The notes beneath the pieces were generated by a model, which saw nothing but the letters and a program-made list of their open reading frames with translations, was not told the origin of the DNA and searched no databases. Shown here piece by piece: positions 7,978 to 16,339 of a stretch of 38,549 nt of DNA; position 1 is the stretch's first letter; each line of letters opens with the position of its first letter. Origin of the DNA: an uncultured bacterium (GTDB lineage Bacteria; Verrucomicrobiota; Lentisphaeria; Oligosphaerales; Oligosphaeraceae). Made by a program: the position numbers and the translations under genes. The DNA lies in the NCBI GenBank assembly GCA_900548225.1, contig URJM01000014.1, positions 1 to 38,549 on the forward strand, read 5' to 3'.

Positions 7978-8322
7978 GTTTTCGCTCCGCAATCCTGCGC
8001 AGATGGGGTAAATTCTGCGAAAAGGACGCCTTGCGGCAAGATAAGAGGCAATACCGTCAGTGAAGCTGTCGGTGATTATGCCGGTGATCATGTCGGTGAA
8101 CATGTCGGTGATAATCGTTGCAGGGAGTCAGTCATCCTGGGATTACTCAGTGGGGATTCGGGGATTTCCGCAAAGGAGATTTCGTTGCGTCTTCATGTTT
8201 CGACACGAACAGTTGAGCGTATTTTAAGGCAATTGAAGCAAAGTGGGAAGATAGACCGTGTAGGCAGCGCCCGTTCCGGCCAATGGATTGTGAAGGAGCC
8301 GGGGCAGGCATTTGGCAAGTAG
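7978..8322 (+). pseudogene. Start-less remnant of an AlbA_2/RecG-like winged-helix regulator
   Basis: This frame is open between stops at 7975 and 8320-8322 and has no ATG, GTG or TTG before a TTG at 8185. The translated C-terminus contains GISAKEISLRLHVSTRTVERILRQL followed by a GKIDRVG turn and a GQWIV strand (quoted in pieces). This is the winged helix-turn-helix that ends many ATP-binding AlbA_2-type transcriptional regulators. It is preceded by a VGDx repeat linker, also typical of these proteins. The AlbA_2 and ATP-binding N-terminal domains are absent; the MATE gene ends just upstream. Codons are more AT-rich (ATT TTA AGG CAA TTG) than in neighbours, suggesting later arrival. It is most likely a decayed fragment, but translation from an unusual start cannot be excluded. 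Confidence 0.65.
8056..8115 (+). repeat. Five tandem 12-bp units encoding a VGDx linker
   Basis: The units are GTCAGTGAAGCT, GTCGGTGATTAT, GCCGGTGATCAT, GTCGGTGAACAT and GTCGGTGATAAT, in phase with the remnant reading frame. They encode VSEA-VGDY-AGDH-VGEH-VGDN. Confidence 0.8.
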
Positions 8323-8351
8323 TCATTTTGTTCACCCCAAGAGGAGAGAAG

Positions 8352-10259
8352 ATGTCAATTCAACCGTTGTTCGATTCAGGTTTCGCATGTGAGGTGGAGC
8401 AGTCCGACGCAGTCCTGTCATCGGCGTTGAGGGAGTTGTCCTGCGACTATCCCGTGCTTTGCGGTGGTGCCGGAAGTTCCCGTCTTGTATTCAGGCGTGG
8501 CACTGATCCGTCTGTCGCCTCTGTGCGGATGGTTTCCGGCGGTTTTGAGATTACATACGGCTCCGTGGCGATGGCGTTGCGGATGGTCGGCAACATCATC
8601 TCGGGAATTGTCCCTGGCACGGAGGAGTACTGCCCATTCCGGATGTTCGGCATCATGCTCGATTGCTCCAGGAATGCGGTGATGACGCTGCCCAACCTCA
8701 AACGCTACATGCGGCGCCTGGCAATCCTCGGCTACAATATGCTGATGCTCTACACCGAGGACACCTACCGCATTGAGGGCGAGCCATTCTTCGGGCTGAT
8801 GCGGGGCGCGTATTCCCCGGAGGAAATCAAGGAGATTGACGACTATGCGGCGTCCCTGGGAATCGAGGTGATTCCCTGCATCCAGACCCTCGCACACCTG
8901 GAGCAAATGTTCCGCTGGAATTGCTACAAGGACATCAACGACCTCAATGGCATCCTGCTTGTGGACGAGCCGAAGACATACGAACTCATCGAGAAGATGA
9001 TTGTAACCTGGAAGAATTGCGTCCGTTCCAGAAGAATCCACCTTGGGATGGACGAGGCGCACGGCATCGGCGACGGGAAGTTCAAGAAGCTTCACGGGGA
9101 GGAGTCGCGCTTCAATATCATCAACCGCCACCTCGGCAAGGTGATGGAAATATGCCGCAGGCACGGGCTCGAACCAATGATGTGGTCGGACATGTATTTC
9201 CGGTGCGGAAGCAAGACCGACGACTACTACGACAAGGAGTGCGTGATTCCCGAGGAGGTGGTCAGGCAGATTCCGAAGGACGTCGAACTCGTCTACTGGG
9301 ACTACTACAATACCGACAAGGAGTTCTACAAGGAGTGGATTGCCCGGCACCGCGCGCTTGGAGGCGAACCCGTGATGGGCTCGGGAGTCTGGACATGGAG
9401 GCTCTTCTGGTATGACCATACCCTTACCAGGAAGACCGTCATTCCATGCATCCAGGCATGCCGCGAGGCAAAGGTGAAGGATGTCTTCTTCACCATGTGG
9501 GGGGACGACGGCGCGTACTGCGACTACGACAGCGCCATGGCGGGGCTGGCCTTCGCAAGCGACCTGGCCCATACCGGCGCGGCAAATGACGCAGTCCTCG
9601 AGGCAAAGTTCAGGCATCTCCTGCATGGGGCAAGCTACAAGGATACGCTTGCAATCGCAAGGAGCTCGTATTTCTATCTGCCTGGCATCATCTGGGACGA
9701 CCCGATCATGCAGATGTTCACCGGGGCATTCTACTTCGACAGCGAAAAGCGCGGCATCTATGATGACATCAAGTTCGATTTCGCGACAGCGGTGAAGAGC
9801 ATGCAGGAGTCCCTCGATTCGCTTCCCCGCAACCCCAAGTCCACGGAGGGCGGCTCGATTCCGTATGGCCGAAAGCTCCTCGAGTTCGCCATCGCCAAGT
9901 GCAACTTCGTGAAGTCCTATCTTGACGCATACCGCAGGAAGGACAACCACAAGGCCGTGGCGGGGGTGATTCCCATGGCCGAGAGGCTGCTGCGCGTCTT
10001 CAGGCAGTTCTCAGCCGAGCATCACAAGGTCTGGTTCAGCCACAACAAGCCCTTTGGTTACGAGACGGTCCAGGTGAGGCTGGGGGGCGAGGAGGCACGC
10101 ATCAAGGAACTCGTCAGGCGCCTTAAGGAGTTTGCGGAGGGCAGGGCGCAGACCATGCCCGAAACCGACGACTTGATTGGAATCGGCGAGTCTCTCAAGG
10201 AGTCCTGTGGCTTCTGGGCGCTCTATCCGACTGTCTCCCACGGGACGATCATCATCTGA
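8352..10259 (+). CDS. Glycoside hydrolase family 20-type beta-N-acetylhexosaminidase
   Basis: This 635-residue protein starts at ATG 8352 with GAGGAGAG just upstream. It has an N-terminal domain of about 90 residues, a TIM-barrel region from about residue 95 (FRMFGIMLDCSRN, then MLMLYTEDTY), and a helical C-terminal part. The segment IHLGMDEAH places the Asp-Glu catalytic pair of GH20 at about D234-E235; in that family Asp orients the substrate acetamido group and Glu is the general acid. The substrate would be terminal beta-linked GlcNAc or GalNAc, but this subgroup is divergent and specificity is unproven. No signal peptide is visible, so it probably acts in the cytoplasm on imported oligosaccharides. 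An ADP-ribosylglycohydrolase-family gene follows by 78 bases and the two are probably cotranscribed. Confidence 0.8.
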   Translation: MSIQPLFDSGFACEVEQSDAVLSSALRELSCDYPVLCGGAGSSRLVFRRGTDPSVASVRMVSGGFEITYGSVAMALRMVGNIISGIVPGTEEYCPFRMFGIMLDCSRNAVMTLPNLKRYMRRLAILGYNMLMLYTEDTYRIEGEPFFGLMRGAYSPEEIKEIDDYAASLGIEVIPCIQTLAHLEQMFRWNCYKDINDLNGILLVDEPKTYELIEKMIVTWKNCVRSRRIHLGMDEAHGIGDGKFKKLHGEESRFNIINRHLGKVMEICRRHGLEPMMWSDMYFRCGSKTDDYYDKECVIPEEVVRQIPKDVELVYWDYYNTDKEFYKEWIARHRALGGEPVMGSGVWTWRLFWYDHTLTRKTVIPCIQACREAKVKDVFFTMWGDDGAYCDYDSAMAGLAFASDLAHTGAANDAVLEAKFRHLLHGASYKDTLAIARSSYFYLPGIIWDDPIMQMFTGAFYFDSEKRGIYDDIKFDFATAVKSMQESLDSLPRNPKSTEGGSIPYGRKLLEFAIAKCNFVKSYLDAYRRKDNHKAVAGVIPMAERLLRVFRQFSAEHHKVWFSHNKPFGYETVQVRLGGEEARIKELVRRLKEFAEGRAQTMPETDDLIGIGESLKESCGFWALYPTVSHGTIII

Positions 10260-10337
10260 GGCACATAGCCAACGGCGGCGGACTTCCAGGCGCCGACTAC
10301 GGCGCCTTCACATAAACAACAAACAGGACACACAAAA

Positions 10338-11669
10338 ATGATCATTGCAGGATGGGATACTCCCTATTTGAATTTTTCCATGGAGTTGAAGCAGCTTGAG
10401 GAGGAGGGCAGGGTGGTTCCCGACGGAATCCGCGAACGCTTCAAGATGCTGCACCCCGAGGCGGACGCATTCGCCGAAGGAATTCTGGATTTGTGGAAGG
10501 AGGTCGAATCACTTCCGATGCGGGAGGACTGGCCATACGAGGAGCCAGACGAACTGGAGGAGATCCGTGCACTGCGCCCAGATGGGCCGCGGACGCTTCA
10601 GATGAAACTCTCCGACAGCGAACTGCTGGAACGCTTCCACGGCGCATGGCGCGGACGCTCCGTCGGATGCGCCCTGGGAAAGCCCGTGGAAGGCTGGCCA
10701 CGCAAAAGGATTAAGGAACTGCTCGTCAAACGCGGCGAATGGGAGCTGGATGACTTCTTCCGCGGAAAGCTGGACGACCAGGCGCTCTACTGCCCGCTCT
10801 CCTGGAGGGAGAATATCAGGTGCATGGAGGCAGACGACGACATCCACTACACAATCATCGGACTGAAGGTGCTGGAGCAATACGGACGGGATTTCAAGTG
10901 GAGCAATGTCGCAGACTGCTGGAACGACAGTCTGCCGTTCGATGCAATCTGCACAGCCGAGACACAGGCAATCCTCAACTACAACATCAGGCATCCACGC
11001 AGGCACCGCCAGGGGAATGTCTCCGCGACAGCGGCATTCACACGGCGATTCAACAACCCCTACCGTGAATGGATTGGAGCCGCAATCCGTGCGGATTTCT
11101 GGGGATATGCGTGCGCAGGACGCCCGGAGATGGCGGCTGAGTTCGCATACCGGGACGCATGCTGGACACATGTTAAGAACGGAATCTACGCGGAGATGTT
11201 CGTTGCGGCGGTGATTGCCGCGGCATTCTGCGAAGACGACCCGGTCAGGCTCATCGAAATCGGACTCTCCGAAATCCCCGCCAAGTGCCGTTTCGCCGAG
11301 GCGGTCAGGACATCCCTCGCGTGGGTCAAGGAGTCTCCCTCCTGGGAGGTGTTCATGGACAAGCTGGACGCCCGCTACAAGGGAATGAGCGGCGTCCACG
11401 CAATCAACAACCTCCAGATCGTGGTCATGTCGCTCCTCCTCGGAGGAAAGTCCATCGACCGGACTGCCGCGCTGGCTGTCATGGGGGGAATGGACACGGA
11501 TTGCACGGGGGCAACCGCAGGTTCAATCATCGGCATCCTCAATCCTGAAAGCCGCCTGGCTGAAAGACTGAACGACACGATAGAGCCCCAGGTCATCGGA
11601 GAGGGAGTGGTCTCCATGAGGAAGCTGGCGGAACGCACCCTCGCAGTCTACAAGAAGCTCACGGAATAG
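10338..11669 (+). CDS. ADP-ribosylglycohydrolase (DraG/ARH) superfamily protein
   Basis: This 443-residue protein carries the family signatures in order: GAWRGRSVGCALGKPVEG (about 102-119), the metal-binding acidic triplet DDDIHYT (about 166-172), and GGMDTDCTGATAGSI (about 383-397), which supplies the remaining Asp ligands of the binuclear metal site. The family hydrolyses N- or O-glycosidic bonds of ADP-ribose. This member has about 95 extra N-terminal residues with acidic helices and lies behind a glycosidase, so it may act on a different N-glycoside. That is inference from context. ATG 10338 follows an A-rich leader (ACACACAAAA) without a clear Shine-Dalgarno. A terminator follows 22 bases after the stop. 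Confidence 0.85.
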   Translation: MIIAGWDTPYLNFSMELKQLEEEGRVVPDGIRERFKMLHPEADAFAEGILDLWKEVESLPMREDWPYEEPDELEEIRALRPDGPRTLQMKLSDSELLERFHGAWRGRSVGCALGKPVEGWPRKRIKELLVKRGEWELDDFFRGKLDDQALYCPLSWRENIRCMEADDDIHYTIIGLKVLEQYGRDFKWSNVADCWNDSLPFDAICTAETQAILNYNIRHPRRHRQGNVSATAAFTRRFNNPYREWIGAAIRADFWGYACAGRPEMAAEFAYRDACWTHVKNGIYAEMFVAAVIAAAFCEDDPVRLIEIGLSEIPAKCRFAEAVRTSLAWVKESPSWEVFMDKLDARYKGMSGVHAINNLQIVVMSLLLGGKSIDRTAALAVMGGMDTDCTGATAGSIIGILNPESRLAERLNDTIEPQVIGEGVVSMRKLAERTLAVYKKLTE

Positions 11670-11690
11670 CCAGAAAACCACAATAAGGCG

Positions 11691-11738
11691 AAAGGCGCCC
11701 TGGCGCGGTGGAATCTCCGCATCAGGACGCCTTTTTTT
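11691..11738 (+). terminator. Intrinsic terminator after the ADP-ribosylglycohydrolase-family gene
   Basis: AAAGGCG, CCTG and GCGG pair in order with CCGC, CAGG and CGCCTTT, with small bulges. Seven T end the structure at 11732-11738. Confidence 0.75.
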
Positions 11739-11740
11739 GT

Positions 11741-11756
11741 GTAGTTATATAACTAC
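11741..11756. other. 16-bp perfect palindrome between convergent genes
   Basis: GTAGTTATATAACTAC is its own reverse complement. It lies right after the terminator T-run and 16 bases before the end of the opposite-strand esterase gene. It could aid termination from the minus strand or be a protein site. Confidence 0.6.
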
Positions 11757-11771
11757 TTGATTGTCAAGTAT

Positions 11772-13064
11772 TTACGGTTCCTCAAAGGTGAATGTCTCCG
11801 GAGTTCTGGGGACAAAGCCGTGGTTCGAGCCCTGGTACCAGTTGATCTTCTTCGGGTATTTGAGGTTGTTGTATAGGAGTGCGATTCCCGAAGGCGGGCA
11901 GATGTAGTCGCCAAGCCCTGCACGGGGGATTTCGACAGGGCAGGTGATGCGCCGTGCCATGTAGACGCAGTCGAAGTATTTGAGGCCTGGGACGTATGGA
12001 ATCCTCCAGGGACCCGAGAGCCTGTTGAAGGCGTCCTCGCCCCCCACGTCGCACTGCCATGGGACGGTGGGGTATGCGCTGGTGAAGTCGTGGTCGAGGG
12101 CGGCCGCCCAGACGCTCTGGAGTCCTCCCTGGCTTGAGCCGCATGCCACGAGTGTCTTCCCGTCCCATTCGGGGAGTGTCTTTGCGAACTCCGCCGCGCG
12201 GAGCAGTCTCATGACCATTCCGTGGAAGTATGCCGTATCCGGGGAGAGATTCTGCTTTGGGTCGAATGCGTAGCCGTAGTCTCCGCTCTTGATTTCCTTG
12301 TTGAACTGTTCGTAGTATTCGTCATCCTGCAGGAGGTCTGCCCCGTGTGCGTTGACGGCGAAGGAGATTTTGTCATTCGCGAACCATTTCGGGATTTGCT
12401 GGAAGATGTCCTTGTTTGAGGAGTATCCGTCATAGTAGCAGTAGACGGGGAGGCTCTTTTCGGCGGCGTTTTCGGGGATGCCCAGGAATCCGGTGACGGG
12501 GCGCGGGGGCACGCAGGAAATCTTGACTGCGTAGACGACTACCCCGTTGTTGCGGAGCACCTCCTTCTTCTCAAGGAGTTCCATCGGGCATTTTGCCAGC
12601 TTCTCCTTCTGCTTCTGCCAGTATTCGTCAAAGTCCCTTGGCTCCGGGGCGGCGATTAGCTTCTCCGGTTCGGCGCCGGCTCCGCAGTCCAGGGTGACGG
12701 CATTTCCGTTTTCGAACTTGATGTCATTCCCGGTGGCGGCATCCTTCAGCTTTGCGAAGATGTGGACGAATCCCGGGCATCCGATTGATGTCTCCAGGGT
12801 GACTGGCTCGTCATGCCGCCACACCAGGTCTCCGTTTGCGAAGACCTGGTCGTCCCCCTCCCGCACCCAGCTGATGACCGTCCCTTCGGGGATGTCCTTG
12901 TTCATCTCGCCGAAATTGAATGTGAAGACCACCTTATCCCCGGCCTTGTATGAGACTGCCGGCTTGTCGGTTGTGGCGTTGAAGTAGGTAAGGGCTTCGT
13001 TGAAGTCGGCAAGGAGCATCATCGCCGACACGAAGAGAATCGGAAGAAGGAAGAATCGTTTCAT
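11772..13064 (-). CDS. Exported CE7-type acetyl esterase (acetyl xylan esterase/cephalosporin C deacetylase family)
   Basis: This 430-residue protein has an N-terminal signal peptide (MKRFFLLPILFVSAMMLLA), a beta-sandwich-like region of about 110 residues, and an alpha/beta-hydrolase domain of the acetyl xylan esterase type. The catalytic triad is readable: Ser311 in CGSSQGG, Asp386 in GLGDYICPP and His415 in GSNHGF. The family removes O-acetyl groups from xylan or oligosaccharides; here it would act outside the inner membrane. ATG 13064 is chosen because it begins the signal peptide; the frame extends upstream to 13118 without an ATG there. No good ribosome-binding site is visible. It is separated from the upstream hydrogenase gene by a strong terminator and is a separate unit. 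Confidence 0.85.
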   Translation of the reverse strand: MKRFFLLPILFVSAMMLLADFNEALTYFNATTDKPAVSYKAGDKVVFTFNFGEMNKDIPEGTVISWVREGDDQVFANGDLVWRHDEPVTLETSIGCPGFVHIFAKLKDAATGNDIKFENGNAVTLDCGAGAEPEKLIAAPEPRDFDEYWQKQKEKLAKCPMELLEKKEVLRNNGVVVYAVKISCVPPRPVTGFLGIPENAAEKSLPVYCYYDGYSSNKDIFQQIPKWFANDKISFAVNAHGADLLQDDEYYEQFNKEIKSGDYGYAFDPKQNLSPDTAYFHGMVMRLLRAAEFAKTLPEWDGKTLVACGSSQGGLQSVWAAALDHDFTSAYPTVPWQCDVGGEDAFNRLSGPWRIPYVPGLKYFDCVYMARRITCPVEIPRAGLGDYICPPSGIALLYNNLKYPKKINWYQGSNHGFVPRTPETFTFEEP

Positions 13065-13179
13065 AATGGGGGTGTGACTTGATGTTTTTTGGGGAGAATT
13101 CCTTGGGGAAAACGACAATACGGGAAATATATGGCGTCGCCTGGCCTCCGTTGCCCATGAAGCGAGAAGCCGCGCCCCG

Positions 13180-13221
13180 AAAAAACAAGGAGGAGCGCTG
13201 GCAGACAGCCTCCCCTCCTTG
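13180..13221 (-). terminator. Strong terminator downstream of the group B hydrogenase gene
   Basis: On the minus strand CAAGGAGGGG (13221-13212) pairs with CTCCTCCTTG (13195-13186), with one mismatch. Six T follow (13185-13180). It lies 30 bases after the hydrogenase stop. Confidence 0.85.
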
Positions 13222-13250
13222 TCACGGACAGTGTTTTTTTTGATCCGGGG

Positions 13251-14651
13251 TTATTTCCTAAGGGAGCATGGGCCTCCCACGCAGCCTCCTGGGCAGGACA
13301 TGACCTCGAGGAAGTTCGCAGGGAGCTTTCCGGCCGCGTAGAGCTTCAGCATTGCGAGGGTCTTCTTGTCGATGCCGTTGATGGCCTTGGAATCGAGCTT
13401 GAAGTCCTCCTTGAGGCCGCCTGCCTCCTGGATGACGGCCTCGGTGACGCCGCAGCTCCTAGAGAAGTTCCGTGCGGTGGCGATGGCCGGGCGCGGAATC
13501 TTCCAGGGCTCGCAGGCGATTACGTCAATGTTGTTGCCTGCAAGCATTCCGCCAAGTTCCTCGAAGCTGAGGACGTAGTCGACGCCCTTCCGGATCGCCT
13601 CCATTCGCTTCGCAACGCAGGGGCCGATGAAGACTACCTTGCATCCAGGATGCTCCGCACGGGCAATCTGGGCGGCGAAGACCATGGGGCTGGGGGTCGT
13701 GGAGACGTATTTCATGAAGTCGGGAAGAAGCTTGCGGACGAGCTCCACGTATGCGGGGCAGCAGGATGTGGTCATGAGCTTTTCGCCGGCGTTCATCCTC
13801 TCCTGGAACTCGCGGGTCTCGTGTTCGGTGGTCATTTCGGCGCCGAGGGCGACCTCCATTACATCGTGGAACCCGAGCCTGCTGACGGCGGTGAAGAGCT
13901 GCTCGATTGTTCCTGCGAACTGGGAGGTCGCGGCCGGCGCGACCATTGCGACCACCTCCTCGCCACGCTTAAGCGCAAGGAGGACGTCCAGGAGCTGGGA
14001 CTTCTCCATGATTGCGCTGAACGGGCACTTGGAGAAGCAGTTTCCGCAGGAGATGCACTTCTTGGGGTCGATGGTGGTATGCCCCTCCTCGTCCTTGTGG
14101 ATGGCGCCGGTGGGGCATGCGTCCTCGCAGGGGACAGTCGTCTTGACAATTGCATGGAACGGGCAGACGGAGACGCACTTTCCGCACTTGATGCACTTGC
14201 TGTAGTCGATAGTCGAGGTTTGGTTTACGATGTCGATGGCATTCTTCGGGCAGTTGTACATGCACGGGCGCGAGAAGCACCCCCGGCAGTTGCCCGTCAC
14301 AACCACCCTGGAGCTTGGGCATTCCGAGCATCCCGCCTCGCAGACGGAGAGGGGTATCTTCTCGGAGTCGGGGTCTGCGACCGGGGTGGGGCGTTCGCGT
14401 GCCTCGCGGTAGTACGAGGCCAGCGTCCGCGCCTCGTCTGTCTCCTCCTCGCAGGAAAATCCCAGCAGGCTCATTACGCGGTATTTGATGACGGCGCGGT
14501 CGTGGTAGATGCAGCATCTGCTGGAGCCGCCCTGCCTGGGCCGCAGCGCGATGGGCAGCCTGTCGAGTTCCGTCTCGAGCGTGCCGTCGTTGAAGGCACG
14601 GACGAAGCGGATCATGAGTTCTCGCCTTAGGTATACGGAGCCGTCAATCAT
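13251..14651 (-). CDS. Group B monomeric [FeFe] hydrogenase
   Basis: This 466-residue catalytic [FeFe] hydrogenase interconverts protons and H2 at the H-cluster. A leading domain (RRELMIRFVRAF, RCCIYHDRAVIKYR) typical of group B enzymes precedes Cys-rich ferredoxin domains (CRGCFSRPCMYNC, CIKCGKCVSVC, CISCGNCFSKC). The three H-cluster motifs are TTSCCPAY (about 294-301, proton-transfer Cys297 retained), FIGPCVAK (341-348) and EVMSCPGGCVGGP (449-461). The length fits group B (about 460-480). The C-terminus ends right after the last motif, so no small-subunit domain is fused. Its electron partner is probably ferredoxin; the [2Fe-2S] protein encoded 146 bases upstream is an alternative. Maturases HydE, HydF and HydG are not in the window. 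No clear ribosome-binding site precedes ATG 14651. Confidence 0.92.
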   Translation of the reverse strand: MIDGSVYLRRELMIRFVRAFNDGTLETELDRLPIALRPRQGGSSRCCIYHDRAVIKYRVMSLLGFSCEEETDEARTLASYYREARERPTPVADPDSEKIPLSVCEAGCSECPSSRVVVTGNCRGCFSRPCMYNCPKNAIDIVNQTSTIDYSKCIKCGKCVSVCPFHAIVKTTVPCEDACPTGAIHKDEEGHTTIDPKKCISCGNCFSKCPFSAIMEKSQLLDVLLALKRGEEVVAMVAPAATSQFAGTIEQLFTAVSRLGFHDVMEVALGAEMTTEHETREFQERMNAGEKLMTTSCCPAYVELVRKLLPDFMKYVSTTPSPMVFAAQIARAEHPGCKVVFIGPCVAKRMEAIRKGVDYVLSFEELGGMLAGNNIDVIACEPWKIPRPAIATARNFSRSCGVTEAVIQEAGGLKEDFKLDSKAINGIDKKTLAMLKLYAAGKLPANFLEVMSCPGGCVGGPCSLRK

Positions 14652-14797
14652 GGAGGAGTTGGGCTTTTAGGTGGGGATGTTGGTTACATGGGCAGGCGGC
14701 GTATCGTGCCGGCGTGCCTTGCGTGGCGGGGTCGTGCGGGCGTCATCGGGAGGGCGGCGGCTCGCGCCATCCTCCCTGTCCATTGAGGAGGCGTGGG

Positions 14798-15061
14798 TTA
14801 GAGTGGCGAGTTCTCGAGGATTTCGCGCATTCTCTCGTAGATCTTCTCGGCGGTCGCCTTTTCGATGATTTCGCCGTTGAGCTTGACGTATGGCGCGCCC
14901 GCCAGCTTGCTGTCGTTGCACAGTCCGAGGCATGGGAGAGCCCTGATGTCGGCGCGGCTGCGCAGGTCGGTAGGCATCTCGTTCTCGATGTTGAGGAGCT
15001 TGTCGGCGCCGAGCATGAAGCAGGTGGTTCCGCAGCAGATTTCAAGTTGCAGCTTCTTCAT
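14798..15061 (-). CDS. Small [2Fe-2S] thioredoxin-like ferredoxin (NuoE-like)
   Basis: This 87-residue protein has the cluster pattern of the 24-kDa NADH dehydrogenase subunit and related thioredoxin-like ferredoxins: C9/C10 and C14 in ICCGTTC, and C44 and C48 in PCLGLC. It is only the cluster-binding domain. It lies between the phosphatase and the group B hydrogenase gene on the same strand. It may pass electrons to or from a hydrogenase, or act as the redox input of the sensory module. AAGGGA about 10 bases upstream of ATG 15061 supports the start. The alternative of a structural role cannot be ruled out from sequence. Confidence 0.8.
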   Translation of the reverse strand: MKKLQLEICCGTTCFMLGADKLLNIENEMPTDLRSRADIRALPCLGLCNDSKLAGAPYVKLNGEIIEKATAEKIYERMREILENSPL

Positions 15062-15151
15062 TTTATGTCTTGTCCCTTTGTTTTATGTGTGGTTGCGCGC
15101 CTGCGGAGAACCGCCCGCGCGTGACTGGTTGCTGAAAAAAGCGGTTTGCCG

Positions 15152-16339
15152 TCAGAAGAAGGAAATCTCAACCTCCTTGCGGTACTTTTCCGTGAGAGCC
15201 TTTGCGATTCTGCGGATGACTCCCCGCCTGAGCTCCAGGTCCTGCGGGAGGCTGGGGTCCTGGTGGGCTTCGTTGACCTTCGTGCCGACCACGAACTCGA
15301 TGTGGTCGTGCTGCATCATCATGTCGATGATGCGCTTGACGGGCGAGGGCAGGGTGGAGGCCTCCTCGTCGTTCTCCAGGGCGACGCAGACCTTTGTCAG
15401 GGTGAGGATGCCCTCCGTGACAAGGGCGACCCCTGGAATCCTGCCTGCCGGCGGCAGCTTGTCTCCCGGCTTGAGGTGCGTAATGTCAATCTCGACGCGC
15501 TTCCCAAGCACCCTTTCGACGATGTTGGCGGTGGTGCCGCCGCAGATGATCGTGTGCTCCTCCCCGAGGTCCGCCTTCAGGGCGTATTCGCGGTCGTTTT
15601 CCTTGTGGTAGGGAGGGCCTGTCAGAAGGCGCATCACCCGTGGCGTCCTGATGTAGAAGACAAGGCAGGAGATGTCGTCCTTGCAGGTGTTCTTCGAGAT
15701 TGCGTATGCCTGGTACGCAATCGACCGCGCCAGCGCGTAGGAGGAGATTTCCGGGTTTGCGGCGATGCGTTCCTGGGCGTATGCCATCTCGCCGCAACGG
15801 CGCCAGCCAAACTTGTACTGGGAACCCTCGCCAAGGCCGGACTGGGTGACGCCGTCGGAGGCGACAATCAGGCGGTCGCCAGGCTCAAGCTTGATTTCGT
15901 AGCACTCCACCTGGCGGTCGGGCCAATGCTGGGAGACAATCGTCTCGTGCTTGATGGGGGGGACCTCCTCCGTGCCGCGCAACTGGATGTATTGCGGGTT
16001 GCCCATCTCGATGACACGCGTGATGCCGCCAAGGCGCAGGTCAATCATCGAAAAGGTGGCGTAGCTTATCTTGCGGACTTCGCAGACGGGCAGCGAGTCC
16101 ATGATGGTCTCAATCGACTGGAGCATGTCCATGTTCGACTGCAGGAAGCGAAGCGCCATCGTCGTCGTCATGTTGGCGAGGATGTTCGCCTTGACTCCGC
16201 TTCCAAGCCCGTCGGAGAGGACGGCCAGGTATCTGTTCTCGTTGGCGAGATGCTCGATTTGGATGTCGTCGCCGCAGGCGGCCTGCCCAGTCTTTGTGAA
16301 CTGGAAGGACTCGACTTCTACAAAAACCTTCGAGGTCAT
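15152..16339 (-). CDS. SpoIIE-type (PP2C-like) serine/threonine phosphatase of the hydrogenase cluster
   Basis: This 395-residue protein has an N-terminal SpoIIE/PP2C phosphatase domain (about 5-230) with the metal-binding acids visible at VLSDGLGSG (Asp43), VASDGVTQ (Asp161) and CKDDISC (Asp220-Asp221). The family dephosphorylates anti-sigma-factor antagonists or other phosphoproteins with Mn2+ or Mg2+. About 160 further residues of unknown fold follow. Its start codon overlaps the stop of the sensory hydrogenase gene by 4 bases (ATGA), so the two are translationally coupled. In Clostridia comparable phosphatases sit beside PAS-containing [FeFe] hydrogenases (family knowledge), which supports a signal-output role. 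No cognate RsbW-type kinase or antagonist is in the window. Confidence 0.88.
   Translation of the reverse strand: MTSKVFVEVESFQFTKTGQAACGDDIQIEHLANENRYLAVLSDGLGSGVKANILANMTTTMALRFLQSNMDMLQSIETIMDSLPVCEVRKISYATFSMIDLRLGGITRVIEMGNPQYIQLRGTEEVPPIKHETIVSQHWPDRQVECYEIKLEPGDRLIVASDGVTQSGLGEGSQYKFGWRRCGEMAYAQERIAANPEISSYALARSIAYQAYAISKNTCKDDISCLVFYIRTPRVMRLLTGPPYHKENDREYALKADLGEEHTIICGGTTANIVERVLGKRVEIDITHLKPGDKLPPAGRIPGVALVTEGILTLTKVCVALENDEEASTLPSPVKRIIDMMMQHDHIEFVVGTKVNEAHQDPSLPQDLELRRGVIRRIAKALTEKYRKEVEISFF

Noticed and set aside
8041..8115. CRISPR-like array
   Set aside because: The 12-bp units are directly tandem without spacers and in coding phase, so this is a protein linker repeat.
8418..9950. 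Minus-strand open frame of 510 codons opposite the GH20 gene
   Set aside because: It is antisense to a gene with a good ribosome-binding site and the DE catalytic pair; no domain is seen in the antisense product.
13650..14630. Long plus-strand open frame of 326 codons opposite the group B hydrogenase gene
   Set aside because: It is the shadow of a high-GC gene; the minus strand holds all Cys and H-cluster motifs, and the plus frame has no recognisable domain.
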